Shown: one piece after another, positions 1 through 15,292 of the stretch
Position numbering within the stretch: the stretch's first letter is position 1
How the letters are laid out: each line of letters begins with the position of its first letter
Assembly (NCBI RefSeq): GCF_949628265.1
Contig: NC_088788.1
Coordinates: 20,336,001-20,400,000 of the forward strand
Source of the DNA: Cloeon dipterum
Lineage: Eukaryota > Arthropoda > Insecta > Ephemeroptera > Baetidae
DNA length: 64,000 nucleotides
Direction of reading: 5' to 3'
Notes under the pieces: model-generated
Database searches by the model: none
The model's input: only the letters and a program-made list of their open reading frames with translations
Told to the model about the DNA's origin: nothing
Program-made: the position numbers and the translations under genes

Positions 1-2318
<2,318 letters not shown>

Positions 2319-2324
2319 GCTTAG

Positions 2325-3392
2325 CTGCAAAAAAAAAAATCAAATTGAATTTTTTTAATTATGCATGTGTTATAAAATCAGTATTATTGACAATTAGAAA
2401 TGATATACCACAAACGTGAATAAAATTTAACAACTGATATTTTGCATTGCTATGTGTACCACATGAAGTGCTGTCACAGAATGTACAAAAAGGAGTTAAT
2501 ATTAATATGTTCGTATGTATCTAATTCGCAATACCAAGAAAGTTGAGCGTAAATTGGAAAAATATTATATATTTAGCGTGGCATTCAAGCGTATCATACT
2601 GCAGTCAGTTGTGTTTTCGTGTGTGCGTTGATCACGACATTTGGAACTAAGGAAAATCAATACTTGACAAACAAGTCCGCGTGAGTCTTAGTGAATAATG
2701 ATTCGCCGTTTCCTTGGAATTAACACGACAGAGACTGTTAATTGAGGTATGTATTAATAGAGATGATTCGTGAAAAAACTGGTTTAGAACTCGGCTGACA
2801 CTGCGCAGCTGAATTTTATGACAAAAATTCAAAATTTGAAATTTAAATAAAAAAAAGCCAAAACACACCGGCAAAAGGCACACCTTGTAAGCTTGTAACC
2901 GAAGTCTCTATTTACGCCTATGTCAAAACAGTGTCTCACACCACCTGCATGGTCTGGGAATGAGCGCTCCAACCACGCTGACCAACAAAACCTATTTTCC
3001 AAGTTAAATAAATTTCATGTCAATTGAAATCCTTCAACGCATTATTAATTTCTTTGGTTTCAAATGAGTTTGATATTATTTATGAAACCACAGAAAAAAG
3101 CTAAAAAGTGTTATGTTAACAATTAAAATTAATTATACTTTCTGTTAGGTTGTTGCTTAGTTAAAAAATTAGGGCGTGCTAGTTCGCCCTTATCCCCACT
3201 TCTGCAACAGCGCCACTGTTTTATGTTTTTGCCTGCTAAGTCTCGGTGCGGAGTCGGCAGCTGACTTTATAATTTCAATTTTGCCTCCCGTGAGCATGCT
3301 GAGTTAAGTTTTCAAGGCTGATCAGTTAAAAAGCCCCTTTGCCGATTGTTTCGGCCCTTTCGTCGGCACTGGGAAGGACCATAACCGGCAAA
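2325..3392. promoter_or_regulatory. Shared 5' region between ecd and PMP34 (putative bidirectional promoter)
   Basis: The ecd coding start (minus) and the PMP34 coding start (plus) are 1.07 kb apart and point away from each other. On the minus strand a strong acceptor abuts the ecd start. A fitting donor, ACAAG followed by GTGTGC, lies near 2886, so the ecd 5' UTR exon and transcription start probably sit between about 2886 and 3200. The part next to PMP34 (about 3180-3390) is richer in G+C and CpG than the flanks. I see no TATA box placed well for either gene. A bidirectional promoter is an inference from geometry, not a demonstrated one. Confidence 0.45.
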
Positions 3393-5873
3393 ATGTCGCA
3401 CTCAAAACCGTCCGGCCTCAGTAACCTCTTTACCTACAAAACTTTGGTCCATGCCATCGCAGGAGCTACGGTAAATTTTTATTATATTTATTAAAACACT
3501 ATCAATTTCTTACTTTGCAGTTTAATTTAAGTTGCATGTATATTTTCCAGAAGAACAGGTATTTTATTTTATTATATTTTTCTGCGTTTTTCCCACGATT
3601 GTCTCATTAATTGAATGGTTGCCAAAAACTTGGCGAAATCCTTGAAGTAATCATACCTTTCTCCGTCTCTATGCTGGTTCCATTTTTTACGGTTTGCAAT
3701 TTAATATTGGTAGACATTTTGTACTATTTACTGTGCAAGTTTTCATTTCTTATGACCTTTGCATTTTTGTCACATAATTATCTTTTGAGTGCTGTTCATA
3801 GGTCAATGTAAAATCTTTATCAACTTATTAACTGAGATAAAGGTTAATCTTTGCACTTAAATCAAAGTACGACACGTATTTTTAACTTTTAAATAAAAAT
3901 AAACACTCAAATTCCATGATGATTCATAATTTATTCCTCCTAAAAAACGAACTAAATTCAATTTTCAGGGTAGCGTTGTGGCTATGGCCACCTTCTACCC
4001 TTTGGACACCGTGAGATCGCGTCTGCAATGTAAGGACGCTGAAATGATAGTCAGTCAATCAATCATTCACGAGAGGTTAATTTTCAGTGGAGGAGAAACG
4101 AGAGTCAAAGAACACGGTCGAGGTGATCAAGGAGCTTGTCAACGATGAAGGATTGTGAGTTTCGTTGCGTTCTGACTCAGCCTAAAATCACAAACACACG
4201 ACACAAAACGCGTTTTGTTCACGAGCATTGTCTAGTCCAAGCGTCCAATTCAACTGGGTCACGCTGAAACGGCAGATGCGTGCATTCACATTCACACTAT
4301 TCTGTTAAGTCATCAACTGCCAGCTAGCCGCACGCAATACAAAGTAAAAAATGACACACTTTCCTATTGCTGATGATTTGCACGTTTCCAGCCTCACCTT
4401 GTACCGCGGAATGGTTCCTGTTTTGAAGAGTCTGTGCTGTTCCAACTTTGTCTACTTCTACACTTTCCACGGATTCAAGTCAATGCGAGCCAAGTCGTCA
4501 CAGCAAAGTGCAGGCCGAGACCTAATGCTTGCTGCTCTTGCAGGTGTTAAAAATTAAAAAAGCACATCTTACTTTCAAATTAAATACCAAAAAGCTTTAC
4601 GCTTTGTTATAAGGCTCGAAAATGTGAAAAATTCAGGCACAGAGGTTGTTTGAAAACAAATTTTCGTTCAGCTCCCATTAATTATCTCAGTTCAAGGAAT
4701 AAAGAATTTACACAGAAAAGGTTAATTTAAATATACGCAGAAAGATTTAAAATTAACATTTTTTGTTTCTACTTTTAATAAATCATGAATTATTGATCTT
4801 TTACACTAACATTACATTTGAGCTTGAATCTTAGCAAAAGCTTGGACCATGTTTACTTTGTTTTTCCCATCTAAATAGTTTTAATCATTGACGCTTTTCA
4901 AATTCAATTTTGATTCAGCAACATGTTGCCTTGCCTCTCATTTATTCTTATTTCATTTTCAATCTCCTCTATAGGAGTCGTAAATGTGTTTGTCACAACC
5001 CCACTCTGGGTGGTGAACACCAAGCTGAAGATGAAGGGTATCGGTGCTGGCAGCGGTGGGCATGGCGGGGCAGAAGTGCCTTTTGACGGACTGATTGGTA
5101 ACCAAGAGCTCAGTTGATCCCCAGTTCCTCTAGTAACTTTTAAATTTGCAGATGGTCTGAGTTACATTGCGCGCACGGAGGGCGTGCTGGCCCTGTGGAA
5201 GGGAACAATGCCCTCGCTGATCCTGGTGACGAATCCATCGCTGCAGTTTATGGCATATGAGTCCATTAAGAGGCGCCTGATGGCTGGCAAGGAAGTGGGC
5301 GCGCAGCTTGGCTCTCTAACAGTCTTTTTGGTCGGTGCTATGGCCAAGGCAATCGCCACTGTCGCCACCTATCCACTACAGATTGTCCAGGCGAAACTCA
5401 GGGTAAATTTAATTCTTTGAAAATGGCAACACTGCTTTGCTTCTCTTGATGAGGCTAATTAATTCCGCTTTGATCATTCAAGCTCAATTATTTAGCCGTT
5501 ATGAAAAACTTCATTATTTAAAAACGCAATTTGTGGCTGCCCCAATTGCTCGTGAATAACGTCTCTAGTGGCATGCGAGTAATATTATGTATGATTCCAT
5601 TTATAGCATGGACACAACTATCCAAACTTGAGGAAAAATGCGAACATGTTTGAGCTCTTTATCTACATCATCAAGTGAGTGTTGAATTTTTTGTGCTACT
5701 TGCAAAAATCTCATCCATCCAACCCTAGGATTCACGGTGTGAAAGGACTGTTCAAGGGCATGGAAGCGAAAATTCTGCAGACGATTTCGACCGCGGCGCT
5801 CATGTTTGTGGCTTACGAGAAAATCGCAGCTGTTGTATTCCAGATTCTACTCATGCAGAAAAAATCGCAGTAA
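3393..5873 (+). CDS. Pmp34: Peroxisomal membrane carrier PMP34 (SLC25A17)
   Basis: Solute carrier family 25 member of the peroxisomal membrane. Vertebrate SLC25A17 exchanges CoA, FAD and NAD-type cofactors for nucleotides. Eight coding exons: 3393-3470, 3969-4029, 4088-4154, 4392-4543, 4975-5097, 5152-5402, 5607-5674 and 5729-5873. They total 945 nt (314 aa), against 307 in human, and all phases close. The three carrier repeats carry the signature PLDTVR, the degenerate PLWVVN and PLQIVQ. The same pattern, including the abnormal second motif, is typical of PMP34 and separates it from mitochondrial carriers. Other hallmarks are LCCSNFVYFYTFHGFK, FMAYESIKRRL, GAMAKAIATVATYPLQ and the C-terminal GLFKGMEAKILQT and ALMFVAYEK. 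The start at 3393 (CAAAATGTCG) is the first in-frame ATG. The TAA stop is at 5871-5873. Its 3' end faces a gene-free stretch. Confidence 0.96.
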
Positions 5874-6700
5874 AACGCTGCCACTGCGATGATGTGTTGC
5901 TTCATTAGCCAGCCGCATTTTTCTTCCAGGATGCATTCTTTAAGATCAGTATTCTTTGCTGGTTAATGCAAGTGGCGCGCTGATGTTTGATATTGTTTGC
6001 TAATTTAAGGTTGTCCGCGCCAATCTTGCCAAAGAGCACACACTATTATTAATACGAAATTTGTTACGTTATACTGTGATGTTAGAATTCCTTCTCTTTG
6101 GACAACTTTTTGTTAATTGCTCATAATTTTTATTGTTATATTCCTAGGGAATTAAAAACCAGTTATTTAGATGTGCAATCTTTAACTTTATTGACCACAA
6201 CTTGACAGCAATTGATGGGCGATTACATGAAAATACACAATGACACGCGATGCAAGCGGAATGCCAGTTGAACGCTGGAGGAAGCCATCGCGAGATGTAA
6301 AAATAAACAAAATCAGCTTTCACAATGATCTCAGAATTAAAAATGCATCTGGAAGATCACTGAGAAAGCCAGTTTCGTGAGCTGCAGCCGGAGCTGGGGA
6401 TGATGCCACCTGGTCTGCTAACAAGGAAGGAGTGGTAGCGGCAGCTCCTTAATTCTTCTATTCAAGTGCAGAAGGGGTGAGTGTCGCTGGCCGCGGACAA
6501 AGCTGGAAACAAGACTGCCGCTGCGCAACACCACATTAAGGGGCGGCGATCGGCGCATTAGTCAAGAAAATATAACAACACACCGCATTATGCGAGATAA
6601 AAAATATTCATACGCGAGGGGGACACGGGAGGAAAAGACAAGAAAGAGAGCGCGCAGGGGGATTTAAACAATATATTAACATGCGGCGAGAAGAGGAGAT
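5874..6700. other. 3' flank of PMP34, likely 3' UTR then spacer
   Basis: Moderately AT-rich DNA after the PMP34 stop. No reading frame looks coding. A GGAATTAAAAACC stretch near 6148 and an AATAAA at 6302-6307 are candidate polyadenylation signals, but no transcript end can be assigned. G+C content rises steadily towards 6.7 kb. Confidence 0.4.
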
Positions 6701-8417
6701 CCATTGCTGCTGAGCCGTGCGGCGGCGATTCTTTCTCTTGCTTGCTCGCTCACTCTCTTATTTAGGCAGATAAAGAGCTGCCGGTAGGTTTTGCGTCCAT
6801 TCCCACGAGCCTAAAGTACAACTTCTTCTCTTTTTATCCCTCCTTGCCTTGAAAGGAATGCTGCTGCTTATGTGGCCGATCGCCGCCGCACTTGCTCACA
6901 AGAACCAAGAAGTACAGATTGCGGAGCAACAACGCGCGCGCGCTACCTACCCTGCCTGCCTGCTTCCATAGCCGACCAGATTCTTCTGCTCTGCTCGACT
7001 GGCAGGGTGGGAAATAAACCAACTTTACCTGCAACAAAGGGGCATCGACGCGCTTTTTCAAGCCGCCAGCACAAAAGAGTTTCTGAGAAATGCAAAATGA
7101 GGGGCCGCACAATATGAGAATAATGAACACAGCTCTCTACCTGGGTAAAAGGACACAACCCCTAAGCTTGGGGGGAGGAAAGCGGATGGGAGAATCCTGT
7201 TTGTCCGCACAACCTATGGGAAACCAACTTTCGGCCCGCCGACGTGGCACACAGGGTGTTTATCGTTTTTCCTTTAAAAATGTAGCTGCACGCATTAAAG
7301 TCTCTGCGGGAATGCGCACCCCTAGCGGAGGGAGGTGCGCCGCAGGGGTTCAGGACATTAAACTATTTCCACCACCCGCTCTATGAATCGAGAGCCTAGA
7401 TGATTTGTTCAATGGTCCATTGAGATTTGCAACCCCCGCGAGCGTGATGGGAGGGCGAGCGGGGGCGAAAGAAACCCAAAAGAGCCCACCGCTGGAGAAG
7501 AGGGCAAAGCACTCGGCAAAGGCCGCGTGCGAGCAAACTTGAGCGCGTCTCGAGCAGAGATTAAAGGACGGCTGGAGGGTAAAGGGCGCGGCCCAATAAA
7601 GAGTCGAAGTCACCGATGCACCAAGGGGAGGCATACACACAACGCGCGCACACACACACACGAGTTGTGGGCGCTCCTACTCGACCAGCCCAACAGCGAG
7701 CGCCGAGCTAGAGAGCGAGCGAGTCTTTCGGCCTGCCTGGGCTGCTCGGCTCGGCTGGCTGATCTCTCCGAGCGTGAGAATGTATCCTCAGCAGAGAGCT
7801 CAAGAGACATTCCTATGTGTTCATTGGCTCCGTCCGTGTACCCGCTCCTTCTTCGCCGGTCGGCTCAGCGGCCGGCCGGCCATCGGGACGGCAGTGCTGC
7901 TCTCTGCCGCGCCCTGCCCGTTGCAGCCCGACGTTTGACACAACAGTCGATACCTTTGTGACATGGCTGTAAGCGCGAGTCTGCGGCCCCGAGAGGTGTC
8001 AACTGGTGCTTTTTGCCGCGGCGGCACCGCTCCGGGACCGCACACCGAGCTGCCGCCGCGGTTATGAGTAAAAAATGGACGAAGGCGCACGGGTGGTCCC
8101 GTGCGCGCTCGCTGTTATCCTCGGGACGAGTGCTAAGCTGGCCGGGGGTCGGCACCCAGATCAAAATTCCGGCGTGGGGTGGATGCTGCCCGCGTTCCCA
8201 ACCGCCAGCCGCCGCCCACCCCCCGTTTTCCGGCTGCGGCGAGACCCAAAGAAAGCGAGAGTTCCCAGCGCGCGAATGTTCCCATGGTCTGTGAATAGCG
8301 TGTTTTTTTATCCTTACGAGAATTAATTTCGGTCTTTATGCCGCTGCCGAGCAAAAGAATAAAAGGACAAATGTACAGGTAGGTACTTACATTCGTACAG
8401 ACACAGCCTTCGAGAAC

Positions 8418-8420
<3 letters not shown>

Positions 8421-8448
<28 letters not shown>
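8421..8448. repeat. (TG)14 microsatellite
   Basis: Uninterrupted TG dinucleotide run of about 28 bases inside the CpG-rich block. Confidence 0.95.
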
Positions 8449-8980
8449 GAAATAAATCCCTCCCACAAAATACAAGCGAGATACGAGCATTCCATTCCCA
8501 CCATCAGGCGCCTAACTAAAGCGAGCGAGCACATACGTACATATATAGCAGCAGGTTGGTTGGATTTTATCATGCCCGCTCTCGTACAGTAGGTGTAACC
8601 GGAGGAGGCGTACCTGCTGTTGCATTAAAACCGCTATTGTCGAGCCAGCAACGCTGCCCAGCCGCTGAAATAAAAGAACCGACTGAAAACGCGTTTTCGG
8701 AGAACGCCGAACGCCGAAAAAGGTCGACGCGACCTGACTGCGATCGCGGATGGGTGTGGTCGGCGCGCAGGAATGCCCAAAGTGGAGCGAGCACGCACTC
8801 TCGCCTTAGCTCTTCACCTGTTTCGGGCAACTGAGGGTGTTTTACCGGCAGGGTAGTGCAGCTTCCTCCACGACCAGAGCGGGGGAGGGTGATGAAGGGA
8901 GAGGTAGCCCAAGCCGAGATCAGCGTCGGGAGCGAGCGGCGAGATATGAAAGGGTCCTCCTTTCACGACCGGCGGCAGCG

Positions 8981-8995
8981 ATGGAATGTGCACAG
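8981..8995 (+). other. Possible short first coding exon (MECAQ) with a perfect splice donor
   Basis: An ATG in a good context (GCAGCG before it, G after it) opens five codons, MECAQ. They run straight into CAG followed by GTAAGT, a textbook donor. The upstream sequence is CpG- and GC-rich like an animal 5' UTR, and this is the first ATG in its frame, which is open upstream to about 8837. No downstream partner is proven. The phase-0 exon-like segment at 41942-41983 would fit but lies 33 kb away. This could equally be a chance motif. Confidence 0.2.
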
Positions 8996-9114
8996 GTAAG
9001 TAAAAGAAGAAGTGCTGGAAGCTCAGAAAATATTCCCTGAGTAAAGTGTCGAAGGCAGGCGAGGTTGCCACGCTTCCTCGCATTCCACAACTCTTCTTGA
9101 ATGGAAAGAGAAAG

Positions 9115-9117
<3 letters not shown>

Positions 9118-9196
<79 letters not shown>
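9118..9196. repeat. (GA)n microsatellite, about 39 units
   Basis: A pure GA/AG run of about 79 bases. It creates artificial Arg-Glu, Leu-Ser or Ser-Leu open frames on both strands that should not be read as genes. Long GA tracts are candidate GAGA-factor binding sites in arthropods. Confidence 0.97.
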
Positions 9197-9197
<1 letters not shown>

Positions 9198-12100
9198 AGC
9201 GGTCTGTAGAGGAACGAAAAACGAACGGGCTTTGGAGAAAGAGAGGAGGAGGAGGAGGTGGAGTAGGAGAGTGTGCGGTTGATAGTGGAGAACCCTGATC
9301 ATCCACCCTGACGCAGCAGACGGCGAACGTGGAGAAGGGGGTTCATTGAGCGTGAGGATGAGGGCTGCCGAGCCCGTAAGACTGGATATTTATCACGCGT
9401 GCGTTGAGTGCTGGAGCAAACACGCGTCGGGCAGTGGGGCTGGGCCGGCCGCGGGGACTTGTTATTAGATCATTGACACGTCGGTGCAACTCGCTTGAGC
9501 ACATAGTCACGTCAGCGCGGGTCTTCTCCAGCTTGCAGACGACAGCCAAAGACCTAAAAAGGTCACCCTGCCGGCCGGCTCCTGTGGACAAATAAATATA
9601 ATTATTGAGCTACTAATTGCACCTGCGTCACGCACGTGGTGCGGCGGCGAGAGCGCCGTTGCGGCGCGATAAGGGGCTAGCTTTGCGCGACAGACGGCTG
9701 CATAATTAAAGGTGTACACACGACCAACAGCGACAGGCTGGGCAGTCAGCAGAGTGTTGCTCGCTCGCTCGCTCGCTATCAGCGCCGGCCGAGTGATGCA
9801 ACGACGCAATGGTGCGTACACAGAGGTGGCGCCTCCGAGACTCGACTGATAAGTGGTAAAGCTAGCCCCGCACGCCGCGGTGGCTGGTGATAACCTCTCG
9901 CTGCCTATGCAAAGAGTGTGTCGTCTTGGTGATAAATAATTGTGCTGCCACTGGCTGATAGCGGCGCCTGCCACAGCAAATACAGTGTCCACACTTTTAA
10001 TCCGCGGGCCAAATTTAAAGGGATGCCTTATCACTGACGCGATGCGATGCCCAAGGATCGCTGTTCAAAGGGCACGGTGCGACTGTTTGCCCGTTTAAAG
10101 GGCTTGGTGCTTTTTATTGCGTTTGATAACACACTCGGCGCGGAGACGACGCTTGGCGAAAAAAAATAAATCTAGTTTCGTAAAGAGCCGAGCCGCGGCT
10201 CAGAGTCGGGATGGCAACAATTTAAAAGAGTGCAAAATTGTGTGCGATAACAATGGATGCGGGACGGCAGAAATGCACCTGGCCGCGAACGAATGAGCGA
10301 GTGAGCGAGCAAGCGCGAGTGGTGCTCATTTAACGTAAAATTAAACTGGCTGGCTGGCACGGCTGCTTGCCTGCGATGATGACCCAGGCAGAGAGAGGGA
10401 AGTGGGGAAGGTTAAGCGACCCCAACATCCGGTCGGGACTCCACCAACACAACACAGGCAGTCGTCAACCGAGCATTCCGCCCCACCGTCATCCATTATG
10501 GACGCCGGCCGGAGGATCATTCATAATCTCACGCCGCGAGTAGGAGCGCTTTTTACACTCGCACTCACACACACACACACAGGAGCGCGCGGCGGAGCTC
10601 TCGGTTGGTTTTTGGAGGGATGGCGATGAATGAATGAAACGGAAGGCACATATCGAGAGGCTGCAGCGTCTTATCTGCGCGGCCGAGGAAGCGGCCGATT
10701 ACGACGACAACTCACTCGCTCTCACTCTTGAGGGAGGCCTCCCGAAAGGAGCTTTCCCCGCCTGTCTCATAAATATTCGACTCGTAAATAATGCAGCCAC
10801 TGATGATGTCACCGACGTAGTTATTGAGCCCGCATCCCTCGGCGCGATCGGCCGTTGATTTGTGAAAAGCGGCGCAAGGCGAGCGCTAAAAATAAAATGC
10901 GGCCGCCGATTATGTAGGCCCGGCCCGTCTTCTTCGGCCGCAGGAATCCGTCGGCGAGAGAATGCGCCTCTTGGAATGCCACGCCGCTTTTTCCTCCCTG
11001 CCTGGTGTCTAATTCGGTCCCGTTATTGCGGCGCGATGAGCAGCAGCAGCAGCAGCGAGTAAAAGAAAGGGTGCAGCCTAGCCTGCAATCGTTCCCGCCG
11101 AGCGAGAGAGCGCGAGCCATGGGGCCGCCGCCAGCCCGACTCTGGCACCCGCAGCACCTTCAGAATCACAGCCACGTGCCGAATTCGGCTCATGAGAGTG
11201 AGAGAAAAAATAAAACTCCGGCGGCGGATCGGAAGTGGCAGCAGATGGAGGCGGGCGACATCATGTGGGTTCGTAATCAGACTAAGGGGAGGGAGGCAGG
11301 GAGAGGAGGGATCGTGTCTGCTTTTGGACGAGCCGAGCGAGTTCCTACCCCAACGTGCGACTGGCACACAGGCCGAGTCGAAAAATCGTAACTAGGGAGT
11401 GCATTAAATGAAATAAATAAAATAAAATTACCTAGCGTCAGGTGCAGCGGAGCGTTTTGGAGCGGCGCGAAAGCACCTGCCTCTTTCCACTAGACGGTGC
11501 GAGAGCAGCGCAGCGTCGTCGGGATGGATGCGCCCAAGTTAGCTGCTATTTCTGGTCTGCCTCCTCCCCGACGCAGGAGGCCGAGGGGGCGCGATGCTTC
11601 CTCCACCTCCGGCGGCATCGTGGTGGCACCCTCAGACACGTGCTCGCTCGCCTGCTCTGTAAATAGAAACAACGCGCCTTTTACTCTTGGGTGCACTCCG
11701 TCTCACCGTGCGATTTGCTTCCTGCCGCGAACGAGCAAACGAGCAACCAGCTCCGCTGCCGCCGTCCGATTTCGTAACGAGAAACTAGGTAAATAAGCCG
11801 CACGCGGGTGTTTGCGATCGGGACTTCCCTCTCGCGTCGCGAGTCAATTGATCGGTCTTTGTTGCGTCACTTGAATGGAAATCCGAGAGGATCGCGCGAG
11901 CGGGGAATTATTCATTAAATACCCGCATGCAAGTACAGCGTCAGTCTCCCTTTTTGTTGCGCGGCCGACGATCAAGGCGCCGATCGAGACGTAGAGCGTA
12001 GAGGGGTAACAAAGGTCGGATTGGGCGATTTACACGCCTCCTCCTCCACCCCTTGGGGCGCCTCCTCGTGCATAAAAATACGACGAGCAGCAGTGTCTTG

Positions 12101-13260
12101 CAAAAAACTACACCATCATCGTCGTGGCCGGCTACAACAGTAATAGCCGCACGCGCGGAAAAAATCGCGCCGGCCGACACGCTCCCAAACAGAATTTTGA
12201 GCAGCATAAAAACTCGGCGAAAATTGGCTTTTGTCGAACAACTAATGCTCAGAGGCGACATTTTTTCTGCGCCGCACAAGTAAACAAATTAGAGTCAGCG
12301 CGATGACGTTGCACTAGGAGGAATTTTCCGATGGGAAACCCGTTTTCGAGCGACAATTTTCCACCAATGTCGCCCTACGATCGAATCGGGTGCGAAAAAT
12401 GCGATCATGGGACCCTTGCCTTTTGTCTACCGGTCGCAATGCAAATCTGCATCGCTGGCAGTCACCGCCGCTCTTTCTCTCCTTCCCTCGAGTCAGTCAG
12501 AGCGAGAGAAAGAGCGCGAGAGAAGAAATCAAGTGCGGAGGAATTTTTCTTCAAACAAGAATAGCCGAGCAGCAGCCGACGCGAGACAGCTTTTTAAAGG
12601 GGCCCACTGCAAGGGAAGCTGCTGCTTGCACTGGCCCAAACACTCCTTGTGGCTATTTAATTATATATCCGCGCTCGCTCAATGTCAAACTCCGGTCATC
12701 TCGCAGGCGCGCGCTTGCTCGGGCCGCGTGCGAAACAATGCAGAAAATGATGCGTGAGATCGTGAGTGTTATTTATTGTTGTTCGCTCGGTCGGTCGGCG
12801 GCTGCGTTCAGATTTCGTCAGCGGAGCCCCGAGGCCAGCGGGACGCACGCACCGACGAGACTCAGGCTCCACGTGTGCCAGAATCTTATCGCGGAAGCGT
12901 GGAATAAGCCGAATTCGATCGAGCGAATCCCGTTTCGAATCGGTTCCAGTGGCAGCACGTGCCCTTGACCGCTGGTGCCGGGTTCAAAACGGCCCAAAAA
13001 AGGAAGTAACCAAAGAAGGGTTGCGCTCATGTTTGCGACACTGCCACTGCATGGCGCCAGACTTTATGAAATTGTGTCGCATACAACCGATTGGAATCTC
13101 AGGCAACAGCACTGTTTAAAAATTCTTGGCACACAGAAAACTGTAATGGCTGTGACACAACAATTTTGAAAAATAGAGAGATAAAATCGTCGGGAGACAT
13201 TTATGTTCACTCAGTTAGCTGCGCATGCTCGCGATTCTTCATGTTTTGCAACCATCTGCG

Positions 13261-13282
13261 TAAGGAGAGTGTACTCTCCTTA
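13261..13282. repeat. Perfect short inverted repeat
   Basis: Nine-base arms TAAGGAGAG and CTCTCCTTA separated by four bases, flanked on both sides by CATCTGCG as a direct repeat. It may be a footprint of a mobile element or a binding palindrome. Nothing else is recognisable around it. Confidence 0.6.
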
Positions 13283-14029
13283 CATCTGCGCAAGCGTGCT
13301 GCTACATTAAACAGAGAAGATAAATTCGAGAGAGATATTGAATTATGTACTCACGATATAATCAATGCAGGTGTTATAGACTTTGAATAACAATACCGGG
13401 AGGGGGAAGCTCAGTACTTTTTTATATTGAGGGTAGTTGAATTCAAAGCTGGTTCAGAAAACTTGCCTCATCAATATCAGAATTTAGTTCCGGCTGAGCT
13501 GAATTTTTTGGTAACTTGCGTAAAAACGCGGCATAACCGATTCGCACCAGGTGGCCGCGCTCACCTTTGGATCAGATTGTGGACTACTTCCACTCCTCCT
13601 CCTCCGCACACAGGGAACGATAGCATTCCGACGGCGATTTGGCCGGGCAGCCTGGTTCGCTGCTAAGCCGGCATTCCTCTCCTTGTGCACGTCGTCGAAT
13701 CCAGGAATCCGTGCACGCAGGCCGACTTTCTCAATAATATTAATAACCGCGCGAGCGAGCGCGTGGAATAAACAAGAAATAAATTTTTCATCGCGCGTAG
13801 TGAGGGACGACGGTGCGGCCACTTGTTGCTCGCTCAGCACGTGATTGCACAGCAGAAATGAATATGCCCAGCGCGTCAGGAAACACAAGAAGCGTGTGTG
13901 TATGTGTATGTATGTGAGTGTGTGTGTGTGTCGAGATGCACTCGCTCACTCGCGGCTCTTGGGCAACAGTCACGAGGACGTGTGCACCAGCTAATTGCAC
14001 TGCAGTAAGCGTTTACGACCGAGATACAA

Positions 14030-14180
14030 GAGTGCATATAATTAGTTTCGCCTGCGAGTACCGCGATTAATTCATTAGCCGGCGTTATTATAATTTTTCC
14101 TCCGCCCGCGGCTCGCCGGACCACCAAAGCTCTTAATTGCGTTTTGTGCACGCTTCTCGGATTAAATTAATTAGGCCCTC
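14030..14180. promoter_or_regulatory. Cluster of TAAT-core sites in CpG-rich DNA (enhancer-like)
   Basis: A 150-base patch holds repeated homeodomain-type cores (TAATTAG, TTAATTCATTA, TTAATTG, TTAATTAATTAG) embedded in GC-rich sequence. Such clusters are common in insect developmental enhancers. This is a composition-based guess; no bound factor or target gene can be named. Confidence 0.25.
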
Positions 14181-15284
14181 CCGCCGTCATTAGTGGGCCT
14201 TTGATCAAAATTAAGACGCGAGTCCCACTTGCTCGTCGCAGTATTGTGCGAGAGGAGAGGCAAGAGGAGAGAGCGCGAGTGCACTCAACTTGGTCTGCAT
14301 TCCGAAGGTGCACCAGAGCATGGGCACGGCCCGAGTGCGGCTCCCTGCTCTCCACTCACAAAGCACACAAGAATTAGCTGCTCGCGTGGAAGAAAAATGA
14401 CCGGTGAACCATTTTGTGAAGCATGCCGTTTGATAAGACTGCGTCTTTTGCCGGAGAGTTTACTTTTCAGCCATGGATGCGATTTGCAATGTTAGCAGCG
14501 AGTGATAACGGCGGCGCTGAAGAGTGAGAGAAGCGCGGAAAGCACGCCCCCAATTGTGCAGCTTATCTCGGCACGAAAATAATGCAGCAGAGAGAAAGAG
14601 ACCTCCCATCGCGAAAACAATGGAGACAGCGGCGGACAATTAGCTCGGCTTTAAAGAGCTGCAAGAAGAAATCGCGGCTTCTTTAACACCAAACACGGAG
14701 CCAGCGAGCGAGCGAGCGAGGCCTTAAAAGGGCAGACGATAAAACGCCTTTCCATCCTTAATCCCGGCGGAGCGCGCCGAGAAACCGACCAAAATTCCTG
14801 CCGCTCGACGCGCGCGGGCCCGGTGGAAATTAAAAATGCACGGTGCGGCGTTGGCTCGCCCGGTGGGTCGCGCGCGCCGTCCGAAGCAACCCAACCAAAC
14901 GCGGCGGGCGCCAGGAGAAAAGGAAAGGGCGTGCCTGGATGCAGCGCGTGGGCCCGCGACGACCAAACACGGCCCAATCGGCACGGCACCCACCGCTTAA
15001 TTACAGCCGCGAGTGGGCCTCTGCTCATTTGCATGATTGGAGAAGCGCCCGCCAAACGTCACAAAGAAATAAGAAGATAAACTGAAATTATTTCAAAATA
15101 TTTGCACAGAGCAGCTCTTTGTCCTCGTCCCCGTTGAGTCACGTCACCCGCAAATCTCGGCCCGAAATCCAATATTTGAAGTCCTCCCCGCTCGTGAGTC
15201 ACGCGTCTCGCGGATTCCGAGAGACCAGCGCCGCGGCCGGATTAATCCGCCATTTAAATCGCCAAATACGGGCGAATGGCCGAG

Positions 15285-15292
15285 TGACGTCA
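15285..15292. promoter_or_regulatory. Full CRE palindrome TGACGTCA
   Basis: Perfect cAMP-response element consensus. AP-1/CREB-like cores GAGTCACGTCA (about 15135) and GTGAGTCACGC (about 15195) lie within 160 bases upstream, forming a small bZIP-type cluster. Confidence 0.35.

Noticed and set aside
8814..9302. Long Leu-Ser / Arg-Glu open frames around 9.1 kb
   Set aside because: Produced by the GA microsatellite, which has no stop codon in any frame.
9507..10034. 175-codon minus-strand open frame
   Set aside because: No family resemblance and typical random GC-rich composition.
12737..12761. Possible mini-exon MQKMMREI followed by GTGAGT
   Set aside because: The donor fits but there is no supporting acceptor partner or conservation; weaker than the 8981 candidate.
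12390..12968. 192-codon plus-strand open frame
   Set aside because: Same reasons: overlaps other equally long frames, no recognisable motif.
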